A DNA stretch of 64,000 bases. Source: Sporopachydermia quercuum. Its lineage: Eukaryota > Ascomycota > Sporopachydermiomycetes > Sporopachydermiales > Sporopachydermiaceae. Within the stretch, counting starts at the first letter, position 1; the number at the start of each line of letters is the position of its first letter. The stretch covers positions 907,148 to 971,147 of the forward strand of contig BCGN01000003.1 in the NCBI GenBank assembly GCA_001599295.1, given 5' to 3'. Below, in pieces: positions 43,241-53,804 of the stretch. The translations under genes and the position numbers were made by a program. Under the pieces are notes generated by a model, which saw only the letters and a program-made list of their open reading frames with translations, was not told the DNA's origin and ran no database searches.

Positions 43241-45473
43241 TGACTTAACTAGTCGTTGTAGTAGTGCAAAGTACAACCTCTGTATGTACAGTTTTTCCGA
43301 AATGTATAACTNATTAAGTAAACTGTTTCACTTCGTGATACGTAAAAAAAATTCTATTACAACAAGAAAATTCCTAAAGGAAAAAGCAAGTGAAATCGGA
43401 CTTTTCGAAAATAGATGAAATGAAACTTCTTGGGGATATATTTTCGTTCTATAGATTTGACAGAAGCTAGCAGCTCTAACTAAAATTTTACTTTACGAAC
43501 CAATTCATTTTAGTTGAAGCACTTGGAATTTAGCTTTCATACTTTAGCTACCTAACCTTATTTGATATCCCGACAATTTCAACATCCCAAGAGTAAACAG
43601 AAGTCGGCGATATATTTCTGGGAAGCCACCTGATCCAAAAGGAAATCTTTGATCGTTTCCGTAAAAGATTTGGTTTCTATATTTCCAAAGCGGAGTAGAG
43701 CTTTGCAAAAAGAAATTTTCGAAATTCTCTTCGTAGATGATCCAATTTTTGTACGTTTGACTTCTAACTTCTCACGTTTGATTTTATATAGCAACTTGTA
43801 AAATACATTGCAGAATGGATACTTGACTGTCTTTATCGAAGGTTCTCAGACTTGTAGTAGCCAAATAATAATCGATTTATGATATAGATCATAACCGTAA
43901 TATACAAAAGAGTATTTTTTATTCTTTCTTTTTCTATAATTTTTTTCCTTTTTTGGTCTGATTTCTGACTGCTGGAATATCATATCAACAAGGCGGACTG
44001 TTGTCTCACCATGGACATCGAACTGGGTTGACCTGTCAAACACATTACGGTACGTAACATTACTTGCACTACTACTTCATTTGAGTTTTGAATCATTCAA
44101 TTTCTCAGGGTATAACCAATCTACGTTTGACATCTGAAAAAGATGAGAGCAAATACGAAACAGCAAATTCAAAAAAGGTGAACCCAAAGTAAAAAGAGAA
44201 GATGGGTGAGTGGAAATATGAAACTGAAATTGGATCCTTTACAAGGTCGTTTTGTATATTCATAACCGCTTCCTTTTGGTTACAGAACAAAAAGAATATC
44301 GTCAACGATATAGGTTTGCAATTGTAGTCATAAATCCTGTATTCTAAACTATGATTTTTTTTACAAGTTTTCTTTGATGTTCTTCATTTCATTATTTTTT
44401 CTTATGTCATAGAGCCTATATAATCAATAATCATTAAGCAAAAACAAGCGATTTTCCAGTTGGCAGCTTACTAAAAATTTGATTAAAGTTCAAGCTTTTA
44501 AAATAGATTTTTTAGGGTTTTATAACTTTAATATTATGTTGTTTAAGGCTTGCACTAAAAACGAAACCTTTTTTCTTTTTCTCAGTCATATTGAAAAATA
44601 TTTCGTGCTTATCTGTTGGAAGATCAGTCAAGTTATCTAAAGGGAGAGCAAATTTCAATTCATAACTATAATATAGCAATTGAACGTTAGAATAAGGAAC
44701 GAATGACATATGCCGAACTCTTCAATGAAATGGAATTGTTCTTTGAACACTTATTTCCAACGATGAACTAATACTAATAATCAGATGGTTCAAACCATAA
44801 TATAAAGCTTTTATAATACAGGGAATTTCACAAATCAGCCCATTTGACTTATGGAAAGAGAGAACAAAATTCGATATGTGCAGTATATACCGTATAAACG
44901 TAGAATTGCTGTAATACCTTATTTCATGACCAGGTCCATTATTAGTCAACCTACTGAGTAAGCTGTTAAGCATCTTGACTCATGAAACTACACTATGGAA
45001 CATGCTATATTATTAGGAAAACAATTACAAATTTACCCTTATTTATATGATTATGCAAATCATGTCTCAGTAATTCCAGAGGGAAAACTGTAGGGTTGTA
45101 AGCCATGTACTTGTCAGATTCGGTATACCTACCCTTCAGCGCATGGGGAATCTCAATGTCTACTCGTCCTTTTAAACTTCGAAAAGTTTTGTATGCTCTA
45201 TTCTACACGAAAACAACACTGAAAAAGATTTATATGCAACAGATTATTAGCTTTGTATAGTATTACCTTTTACAGACATTCAAATTCAGATGATGAATTA
45301 TTTCACTGTGTTGTTGACTAGCTGAATTGTGTAGCAATTAGCGACCCATTCACTGAACTGCTTGTATCGAATTAAAATAGGATGTACTAAACAGAGGGTT
45401 TAAAAAGGAGCGAAATCAAGTAACTAGTGACGTTTTGAATGGAAATTGCAACCAATGGAGAGACCTCATCTGA

Positions 45474-48347
45474 TCATCTAAATGATACCTCTTTCTTCCC
45501 ATATTTCTCAATTAATTCCAGTTCAACTAGTAACGTCTCTAACCTATAGTTCATTCTAATATTAGGTACATTTGTCTTAGTTATATCATTGAACAAGGCC
45601 ATATCTTCATCTTCTTCTCCATTCTCATTTTCATATTCATTTTTCATTTGCACTCTAATCAAATCTCTATAATTGTAATAATTCTCCTTACCAATCCAGT
45701 GACGTTTTAATACTCTTTCAAACCCTGATTGGATAACTGAATTACGTGCTAATTCACATAAATCAACATTAGATAACTTATAAATCTGTGCGGCAACACT
45801 ATACTCTTCAATTAAAGGTTCCTTGGTATAGCTGAATTGTAGTGGATCATCTGTTGATAATGAAACATTCAAGCCTCTTCTGAAAAACTTATGGAAAGGA
45901 TTCTTATCATAAGTAAGGAACAAAGCGTTGTTACTTAATGGTGATACTGCAATGCCAATCTGTTCTAAATAGTACAAATATTGAACAAATGGAACTTTTC
46001 TTAATAAAATCCCATGATTGATCCCTTCAGAAGTTAGAAAAGCTGATATCAAATGATCGGGGTCTCCTGCTTCACCGCAATGTGGCCTTAATACAAATGT
46101 ATTGAAGCCTCTAGAATTTCTCCAATTATTCAATCCACAAATATTTGCAAACAGATAATAAAGATAATATGAATAAGGAGGATTTTGAGGTAAATCCCAA
46201 TATTTCGGCGTTGGATACTTCTTATGAAATCTTCTGTCAACTTTTGATTCATCATCAACTGAATCAAACCCGACAACTCTCTGTAGAAACACATGAAGCT
46301 TTGGGTGACTTGATGGATCCTCAGTAACTTCATAAAGAGGCCTGAATATATTCTCAAGTAAATCTTGAAAATTTCCAACTTGAGTTGTTGCTTTATAAAT
46401 GTTATACAATCTAGGAATTTGAATCAACCATCTAACATTATGTGAGAATAATTTATTGTCGACAACCCATTCAGCAAGTTTATCCCACTCATCTGGTGAT
46501 CGACCATAAATTGATATACGATATTCAGCCATTTGATATTTACTATTCTCTAGATCTTCAACAACTTCACGAGTGATTTCTGCTAAGTATCTTCCATCAA
46601 TGAAATTATCAGTCTTGAGGAAGATTTCTCTCAGTCTTGATTCTCCAATTGGATTATATTTCAAATTGAACTTATCAAATCTTTGAAACGTGTCTTTATG
46701 AGCATGCATGTCAAGTGTATCAATAGACAAATCATATGCTGTTAATTTCAATGATTCAAATACTTGACGTAACGTGAGCTGCTTATTATCACGATAAATA
46801 ACAACTTCATCTGGTGAACGTTTCATTTTATATTTGATAAATCGTAGTAAATGTTTTTGGTTCATACATGCAGAATGATGAACGTGTGTATCTACTTTAC
46901 GTACATTATAGAAATCGCGATGTGGATTTCTCTTGGATTCTGCTAATTCTTTATGTTCGTTGAGTAAAACGTATAATTCCCATCTGGCTTCTAGATATTC
47001 CAATCTCTTAAAAGCAAATGATTTTGCTGCTCCTTCCGAAGAAATTTGAAATATATCTTCAAGATCTAAATAATAATCTCTGATAGTAGGAATGTGAAAC
47101 ATTGGTTTTGAGTGCTCAGTATCATCCTTGGAGTAAATTTGGTATACACTTTGTTCATCAAGTTTCCATTGGTAACGCTCGCAGGCCTTTGGAATTTCAC
47201 AAGCGGAAAATTCAAAATCATGTCCTATGGTTCTTTCACCATTTGAAAATTCTTTAGTTTCATAATGCCACGACGGCCCTGGTGGTGGGGGATATACCTT
47301 CCAATTATCTGTATCTTTTGGATTATCATCTGCACCTTGTAAAGAATATTTCATGTATTTCTCTCTTAGTTTCAAACAGTGCTTAATCTTTGAATAAATG
47401 TCAACAAGGTCGGCTGCTATATATTCATCATCATCACCACTTGCTAATTGGGGTTTATGATTAGCTGGAGTGAAAGGTGAGAATCCACCTGATATTGGAG
47501 GCGAAGTGGGAATAGCATTGGCGGGAATAGCAGAAGTTGCCATTGGTGATGAACCAGATGTAGGCTGTTTCGAATGTGGTAGCTCACCAACTCCAGCCAG
47601 CGGCTCGTCACTATCAGTGGTGATATACTCGTGCAATTCCACGTTCTTATGACGATGTACGGTTGACGAAGGTACAGCCTGATGCAATGTAGCATAACTA
47701 GGCGGGGTAGGTTCATTTAAATCTAATGTGGAAGAATGAACCAAAGTCGGCCTTGAGAACGAAGATTTATGTCTCAGTTTCTTCTCCCCAAAAGCACTCC
47801 CGCTTCCGCTACTACTGCTGTTGATAGTCTTTGACATATGGGTTATTGCAGGTGATGAGGGAGCTGATTCTGCTTCAGAATCATAATCATTACCGTTCTG
47901 AGGTTCATTTGGATTATGATGAATAGCTAGTAATTTCTCATCATAAGCTTTGAACAATTGTTCATCTGCTGACGAATATAATGTTGTACGTGTCAGTAAT
48001 TTTCCTGGGCCAATACCTCCATCATTCTCAATTGTATTACCATGATCAGGTATTTCAACGTGTGAAGGAAATGAATCGCCTGATGAGTTATTTTTTGAGT
48101 GAGAACTATTTCTTGGTTTATTAGAAGATTTCGTACTAACAATCTCTGGATGGAACTTATTGTATGGTGTACCATCATCGTAAGTTATTTGATCTTCTTT
48201 ATAAGGGTCACTGTCGTCATCTGATTCCGCCTCGTCGTCCTCTTCAGAAATGAGATCCATTGTTGGTGATATGGGTTTATCATGTGCTTCATTTGAAGAG
48301 TCTGTGACAGTCAGCTTGTTTAATGAGTCAATGGTCTCTTTATCCAT
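45474..48347 (-). CDS. AMD1: AMP deaminase
   Basis: 957 residues (S. cerevisiae Amd1 810). It converts AMP to IMP and ammonia, balancing adenylate and guanylate pools in the cytosol. The N-terminal ~340 residues are disordered, Ser/Asp-rich and family-variable. The catalytic metallo-hydrolase domain starts near 400. Zinc ligands are in VDTHVHHSACMNQKHL (~488), with MHAHKDTFQRFDKFNLKYNP and GEAGDPDHL further on. The C-terminal active-site block is SLSTDDPLQFSYTKEPL (~830). The frame is single-exon and complete; the longer N terminus accounts for the extra length. Confidence 0.96.
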   Translation of the reverse strand: MDKETIDSLNKLTVTDSSNEAHDKPISPTMDLISEEDDEAESDDDSDPYKEDQITYDDGTPYNKFHPEIVSTKSSNKPRNSSHSKNNSSGDSFPSHVEIPDHGNTIENDGGIGPGKLLTRTTLYSSADEQLFKAYDEKLLAIHHNPNEPQNGNDYDSEAESAPSSPAITHMSKTINSSSSGSGSAFGEKKLRHKSSFSRPTLVHSSTLDLNEPTPPSYATLHQAVPSSTVHRHKNVELHEYITTDSDEPLAGVGELPHSKQPTSGSSPMATSAIPANAIPTSPPISGGFSPFTPANHKPQLASGDDDEYIAADLVDIYSKIKHCLKLREKYMKYSLQGADDNPKDTDNWKVYPPPPGPSWHYETKEFSNGERTIGHDFEFSACEIPKACERYQWKLDEQSVYQIYSKDDTEHSKPMFHIPTIRDYYLDLEDIFQISSEGAAKSFAFKRLEYLEARWELYVLLNEHKELAESKRNPHRDFYNVRKVDTHVHHSACMNQKHLLRFIKYKMKRSPDEVVIYRDNKQLTLRQVFESLKLTAYDLSIDTLDMHAHKDTFQRFDKFNLKYNPIGESRLREIFLKTDNFIDGRYLAEITREVVEDLENSKYQMAEYRISIYGRSPDEWDKLAEWVVDNKLFSHNVRWLIQIPRLYNIYKATTQVGNFQDLLENIFRPLYEVTEDPSSHPKLHVFLQRVVGFDSVDDESKVDRRFHKKYPTPKYWDLPQNPPYSYYLYYLFANICGLNNWRNSRGFNTFVLRPHCGEAGDPDHLISAFLTSEGINHGILLRKVPFVQYLYYLEQIGIAVSPLSNNALFLTYDKNPFHKFFRRGLNVSLSTDDPLQFSYTKEPLIEEYSVAAQIYKLSNVDLCELARNSVIQSGFERVLKRHWIGKENYYNYRDLIRVQMKNEYENENGEEDEDMALFNDITKTNVPNIRMNYRLETLLVELELIEKYGKKEVSFR

Positions 48348-48906
48348 TATATAAGCAATACCAAGGGGTTGAAGATTATTAAGGTTCTATAGAAAAAAGC
48401 TCGCGTAGGTGCTTATCAAGCTAGCTGTCAGTCAAACAACCAAGGAATAAAAAGGTTGTGAGGATATAGAGTCAATGATAAATGAATCGAATTGATAATT
48501 AGTTTGCAAAGGGATCAAATTAGTATTGCAGAAATTGAAACATAAGAAAAGGAAAAAGTTAATATACCTCCCGATTTCCAGATGAATTCATATCAAACAA
48601 GAGCTGTTTCAAATAATCTCATAGTCGATAGGCAATTGATAGATGAGTAGAAGAAAGCTGTCATATTTTTTTCCCTTTCATGTTCCTACATGAAGGAGAA
48701 TCCCGCGGAGGTCCTCAGGAGGTTTTAATTTAAGGTTAGAAAAGTTTGTAAGTTAGCATAATGCAGTACCGATCGGATAAATAGAAAATATTAGATTACG
48801 TGAACATGTAGAATTTTTCCGATGCTACGGAAGAACTTGGTTTAATGGAAGATCAAAAGGGTGAGGTGATTTCATTCCCACCAAAAGGAAATCGAAATGA
48901 AAGGAA

Positions 48907-49392
48907 TTAATCAGTTTGAAGAGATATTGCTTCGTACCTGAAGGCTATTCTTAATAGTTGAATGGCTGATGAATAAGGAATTATAAATTGAATACAACGG
49001 AATAATGTGATTCGAAACTGAGATATATTTATTATGAGTTTACCAGGGACATATGAGCACAAACCAGTTAGCAACACTCGAACCAGGTACTGGGCAATCT
49101 TTTTAATGTTCAGCAAGAACTCCAGCATTTCGTATAGATATATAAATGGTTCTAAATCATACATAGTAAAAAAATTGTTATTCATACAACGAACGCAATT
49201 ACTCGATCGCACGTAGATGGCGAAAGGTCTCGACCCGATGTGAAAAGCCGCAGAGGTCTCAAAACGGTAATAATTAGTTACTAATTTTGGAAATATCTTC
49301 CATATGCATAACATTTTACTTAAAATGGGAATTATGTCCATTATTTCTTCATCGTACTTCAAAATAGCTAATAAATTGAGTATATAAAACAA
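48907..49392 (-). CDS. Orphan ORF, 161 residues, unknown
   Basis: An intact 161-codon frame sits alone between the AMD1 and ECM3-like starts. I recognise no family. It is rich in Ile, Leu, Phe and Tyr with four or five short hydrophobic stretches, and a central GC-raised part (FETSAAFHIGSRPFAIYV) followed by EMLEFLLNIKKIAQYLVRVL. Under ~35% GC a frame this long is uncommon by chance, but codon use is not clearly biased. It could be a young gene, a relic or chance. Confidence 0.3.
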   Translation of the reverse strand: MFYILNLLAILKYDEEIMDIIPILSKMLCIWKIFPKLVTNYYRFETSAAFHIGSRPFAIYVRSSNCVRCMNNNFFTMYDLEPFIYLYEMLEFLLNIKKIAQYLVRVLLTGLCSYVPGKLIINISQFRITLFRCIQFIIPYSSAIQLLRIAFRYEAISLQTD

Positions 49393-49615
49393 TTGACAGG
49401 ATCTGTGGAATCGAGAACAATAATTGTGTTCATTACTACTAATAGCTTCGGCAAATTTTCAATGTTTAAAATGGAATTGAATTAAAGTACGCCTCAATAT
49501 TGAAAAGGCCAATGAACACCCAACAATAAAAGCCAAATTATTTTCTAAATGAAACTTCAATTCACTCGCTCATCAATTATTTTCACATACGCTTCACTTA
49601 CCCCAGAGTAAATGT

Positions 49616-49655
49616 CCGGCCGACATACCAGTTTAAAAGTTCATATATCGGCCGG
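49616..49655. promoter_or_regulatory. GC-rich inverted repeat CCGGCCGA...TCGGCCGG
   Basis: CCGGCCGACATA (49616-49627) and TATATCGGCCGG (49644-49655) pair with one mismatch across 16 bp. Paired CGG/CCG triplets are the classic layout of Zn2Cys6 dimer sites. It lies in the AMD1/ECM3-like divergent region, ~0.9 kb from the ECM3-like start and ~1.3 kb from AMD1. Confidence 0.45.
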
Positions 49656-50576
49656 CCTAAGAATTTCGGATCAGTTTAGAATTATTTAGTGCTTTTGCTC
49701 GCATTTCCAATGCTTATTTTACCATTTAATCTGATTATTAATTCTTAACCTTTTTAAAATTCATATAATCTTAAACTTTCAAATACCTTAACTCTATTAT
49801 AAACCTTATTGTCATTTTTGATTACTCTATCTCATATAACCCTTCTGCTATACAACACTTTCTCCCTCTACCAACCTATCATTCAGCTACCAACAGCACA
49901 AAATAAAATAAATAGTATACTTATTTAACGATATTTCTGGTTATACCACTTTTAATCTAGATAAGAAATCAAATCGCTCCCTTTCTAACACTATTTCTTT
50001 CAAGACCATCCAAATTCATGACATCTCGTCTCATGCCCTATTTCTAACTCAATTTCAAACCCTAATATTGATTTCCCCTAATGAGAAATTTAGCGTATAC
50101 ACCCTCTTAGTACAAATGCTATGAGTCCTTGAAAGAAAAGTTTGTAATAAAGACTACAGAGCAGCCGTATTCATAATTATATAACAAAGAAAATGCGAGA
50201 GAATATCTTCTTTTGCCTTTTGGAACTAAGAAAGACAAATAGGAACAGTGAAATTGATCTTCTATATGCGAGGAGCGTTATTGAAACGATATTTGCGTTG
50301 AATGAATCTTGCTAAGTGTTGAAATCTTCAATAAAAATAGGATTGGATTAGAATTGGACTATCAAGCAATAGAATCAATCAGAAAATATTCACTGGTAGT
50401 ATATTAGCAGCACCGTCCACTCTAATAACGGTTTTTAGAAAGCAGATTTTCATTAAGAATGAATTTACATATTTTATAATCAGCATCTACATCACACGTT
50501 CATCAAAAGGGAAAGAGAGAGGAAGAGAAAAAAAGACGAGCTACGACTTGTGTGAGTTACTATATGATCATCCAAA

Positions 50577-52703
50577 ATGCAAATCTCCTTAGGGGCAGCA
50601 ATTTACGTATCTGTGAAACCCATCATAAAGATCTATCTAAATATAGGTCTGGGGGCTTTACTAGCATATAAAAACGTTTTAAGCGTTGAAACATGTCGTA
50701 ATATTTCCGATATGATTTTATCGTATATCATGCCGTGTCTTATTTTCAACAAGGTGGTATCAAATATCAGTGGATCTGACATCAAGGCAATTGGTGTTAT
50801 TATACTTACTGGCTTAATGTATACCTTCATCGGAACAACATCAGCTTTGATTGTCAAGCTTACAACAAAAGTCCCAAGAAGTTGGTTTGGAGGATTATTA
50901 GCAGCAGGAACATGGAACAATACTTCAGATTTACCAATAGCATATATACAAACAATGGCATCAGGGTTAATTTTTACTGCAGAAGAAGGTGATAAAGGTA
51001 TTGCATATGTGACAATGTTTCTCATTGTTTTCACTTTCACTGTATTCAATATGGGTGGATTTACGCTTATAGAATCAGATTTTAGAAGAAAACTTGCTTT
51101 GGATCAAGAAGCAGAAGTTGACCCAGTGAAAACTGCGGCTGATGACGATAAGGGTGGTGATGACGTAGAGAAACAGAACCGCTTGGCAGAAGGAAACAAT
51201 ACACCGTCTGGTAGTTCTCCTGGTAGCCGAACACTAAGTAGTTCTGACAGGAGTGAAGCTAATGATGAGTCGGGGAAACAAAAAACGTTTACTAAGATTA
51301 CTGCTGTGAAGACTTTAGCAATAGCGCCATCTAGACTTATATTACGAAGAGTGAAATCAGTGGGAAGAGGAATGAAAGGTATATTTGCTTCTCAGCAACA
51401 ACCGTACCAGTACGAACAACAAGGTCCTCTATTGGACAATGAAAATGAAGAACCCGAAAAGAGAATTAAAGTAGATGATACTTCAATTAATAGAACTTCA
51501 ACTAGTCAGCGTTCTGTATCTTTTAAAATATCTCCGCCATCAGCACCAGTGGCAGCAAATCTTAAAGGTCAATTGAATAGTCAATCAGATGGGGCTATCA
51601 ACACTGACTCAAACAGTACCCCCATTTCTACATCCAGCAGCCAATTAAATGTACACGTTCCTAACCCAATACCTTTGCAATCAGAAACAAATACAAGCCT
51701 TCCTACTCACAAAACTCGCCCTGTGAAGTACAGAAATCGAGTACATGATCCAGATGACCCTGTGGACATCACTTTTCCTTTGCATAGATCGAGAACTGTC
51801 CGCTCAACCAATTCCATAGGAGGAAGATCTGTACGATCGATGCAATCATTTAATTCTTATCATTCATCTTATCAAGATTATGGTGATGATGATGATGATT
51901 ATGATGGACTAGAAATAGCTCCCACTATGTCGCACACGCTAGAGTTACGTCAAATGCCTACACAAACTATACAAGACGTAATCAACGAGTACTCGGAAGC
52001 ACACCTGTTAAGATCGGGTCAATTACAACCGAACCTCAATTCTGCACTAACACAGGAAGTTGGAATAACCTCAAAGGATATTGAAAGTCCTTCAATTCTT
52101 GTGAAGAAAACATCATCTAGGTGGATCCGATTATTAATATTCTTTTTGAAGAACTTCAGGAGACCTCCTTCAATGGCATTGATTATTTCTCTTGCTATAA
52201 CCATGATTCCTTGGGTTCGTGGTCTATTTGTTAACAATAACGCTGGAATGCCTGATGCACCTGATGGATTACCTGTGCTAAACTTTGTTATTGATTTCAC
52301 AACATTCATTGGTGCAGCTTCAGTTCCATTTGGATTAATGCTTCTTGGTGCTACAATTTCAAGATTACGTCTCAGATCTATCCCTCCTAAATTTATATAC
52401 ACTACATTACTTCTAACAATGTTTAAATTGGTGATTATACCCATTATTGCTATTGCCTGGGTGAACCATCTTAAAGTTATGGGTTGGATTGATCCCGACG
52501 ACAAAGTGATTGTTCTAGTCATGATTCTTGCATCCGCATTGCCAACAGCTACTGTTCAAGTGTTTTTTACAGCATTTTATACACCGCCAGAGGGTCCTTA
52601 TATTGAAATGGATTGCCTATCACTTAGTTTGATTGTTCAATATCCAATACTGATAGTGACAATGCCAACCTTAGTTACTTATGTTTTGAAGAATGTGATA
52701 TGA
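50577..52703 (+). CDS. Auxin-efflux-carrier (AEC) family membrane protein, Ecm3-like
   Basis: 708 residues with the two-bundle layout of the AEC family: five hydrophobic helices at ~1-165, a long hydrophilic loop (~170-515, Ser-rich with an Asp run DDDDDYD), and five helices at ~525-708. Family-typical pieces are LPCLIFNKVVSNIS-like (MPCLIFNKVVSN), GTWNNTSDLPIAYIQT, and SVPFGLMLLGATISRLRL plus ASALPTATVQVFF in the second bundle. S. cerevisiae relatives are Ecm3 and Ynl095c, of unsettled substrate. The first ATG is used. Which paralogue it matches is not decided. Confidence 0.85.
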   Translation: MQISLGAAIYVSVKPIIKIYLNIGLGALLAYKNVLSVETCRNISDMILSYIMPCLIFNKVVSNISGSDIKAIGVIILTGLMYTFIGTTSALIVKLTTKVPRSWFGGLLAAGTWNNTSDLPIAYIQTMASGLIFTAEEGDKGIAYVTMFLIVFTFTVFNMGGFTLIESDFRRKLALDQEAEVDPVKTAADDDKGGDDVEKQNRLAEGNNTPSGSSPGSRTLSSSDRSEANDESGKQKTFTKITAVKTLAIAPSRLILRRVKSVGRGMKGIFASQQQPYQYEQQGPLLDNENEEPEKRIKVDDTSINRTSTSQRSVSFKISPPSAPVAANLKGQLNSQSDGAINTDSNSTPISTSSSQLNVHVPNPIPLQSETNTSLPTHKTRPVKYRNRVHDPDDPVDITFPLHRSRTVRSTNSIGGRSVRSMQSFNSYHSSYQDYGDDDDDYDGLEIAPTMSHTLELRQMPTQTIQDVINEYSEAHLLRSGQLQPNLNSALTQEVGITSKDIESPSILVKKTSSRWIRLLIFFLKNFRRPPSMALIISLAITMIPWVRGLFVNNNAGMPDAPDGLPVLNFVIDFTTFIGAASVPFGLMLLGATISRLRLRSIPPKFIYTTLLLTMFKLVIIPIIAIAWVNHLKVMGWIDPDDKVIVLVMILASALPTATVQVFFTAFYTPPEGPYIEMDCLSLSLIVQYPILIVTMPTLVTYVLKNVI

Positions 52704-53804
52704 TTCTAAGCGGTACTTTTATGGGTATAGAAATATTATTGGAAAAGAAAAAAAGGGGTTTGTATAAATAAATTTAGATAGTATTTATAGAAGCTGTTTT
52801 ATTGATTTTTTATTGTTGATCCGTAAGGCATTTGTTTAATTCGAGCTCAAAAATGCACCGTACAATGAGAGGAGACTTCAAGTTGACGGACATATAGGAC
52901 ATGTAGGACCATTAATTGATCACATATTGTTTTTTATGTCTGGTTGAATTTATGACACAGTAAACCAAGCGATTTGGAAGCGAAAGCTGGGTTTTTAACA
53001 TATTAAGATATTTTCCTCTCTTAAATATAGCACTGTCGTTTAGCTGGACGCTTCCGAAATCAACTTTCTCACAGCAACGACTGTGATTCACACTTCAAGT
53101 CTCCTCTCGAGCAGATGAAGAAAGTGAAGAAACGGGAACTATGCTAACGGACACCACCATCTTTCTATACCGTATGCACTATCAAACAAACTACATAATG
53201 GAAATATGAAAACCAATAGAGATACACTAAATAACTCTTAATCAATGCAATACGATTGATCAAGTGAAGTAAAAAATATANCTACGAACAGCTTTTTCCA
53301 TTTACTGTTCGGATAGTCTATTCATATATCATTCCAGCACTTTTATAATTTCCGTCCCATTTCACATATGCTCGCACTGTCTTCTCTCTGATACCAAAGT
53401 TTCCTCTTACAGGCATAGATAAACAGCAAATCTGCTGGAATCAACGATTTTCTTATTTACTTGATGACCAATAAGCAAATGAACGATAACAATGATTTAA
53501 GGGTTTATTAGTAAACTAGGATATAAGGAATAGCTAACATTATATATAGTATGATATTGTTATGGTATTCTTTTTGAAATGGTAGTACTCAAACAAATAT
53601 ACATTATCAGCATTACTGTCAATCAATCACCTATTAACATTATTGTACCATTGGTAACTTTCTCATCAGATAGCTACTATATTACGCTTTTCAGAAGTTA
53701 CTATTGATGTCTGTTTGTTACAACCAGGCCAAGATATCTCTACTCTGGAATTTGGGAATTACCGTTAGGACGCTATATTATCAAAAAGCTACTTAATCTA
53801 CATA
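52704..53804. other. Intergenic, ECM3-like 3' flank / promoter of next gene
   Basis: 1.1 kb, AT-rich, with one N at 53281. TATATATAGT near 53541 could serve as a promoter element. No gene or RNA was recognised. Confidence 0.5.

Larger units (their letters stand above)
36628..45473. other. 8.8-kb gene desert upstream of MedA-like gene
   Basis: The region lies between the start of the MedA-like gene and the 3' end of AMD1, so it belongs mainly to the former. No convincing gene was found. It contains AAACTTTAA words (37800, 42756), TTAAAGTT (38038) and AACTTTAA (44524). There is a purine-rich tract with GAAAAT repeats (~39000-39180), an AT microsatellite (~41098-41128) and several hairpins listed separately. 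A weak small-gene candidate lies at 37233-37547. Two N bases are at 37999 and 43312. Confidence 0.55.
48348..50576. other. Intergenic, divergent AMD1/ECM3-like upstream region
   Basis: 2.2 kb containing the orphan ORF and the GC-rich inverted repeat listed separately. The remainder is AT-rich and T/C-rich toward the ECM3-like start. No tRNA was seen; a B-box-like GGTTCGAGT at ~49078 (minus) lacks a cloverleaf. Confidence 0.5.

Noticed and set aside
43170-43418. 82-codon plus-strand frame across the 12-bp hairpin
   Set aside because: Random composition, contains an N, and the hairpin itself is better explained as a noncoding structure.
49040-49110. tRNA-like B box GGTTCGAGT (minus strand)
   Set aside because: No acceptor, D or anticodon stems can be formed around it.
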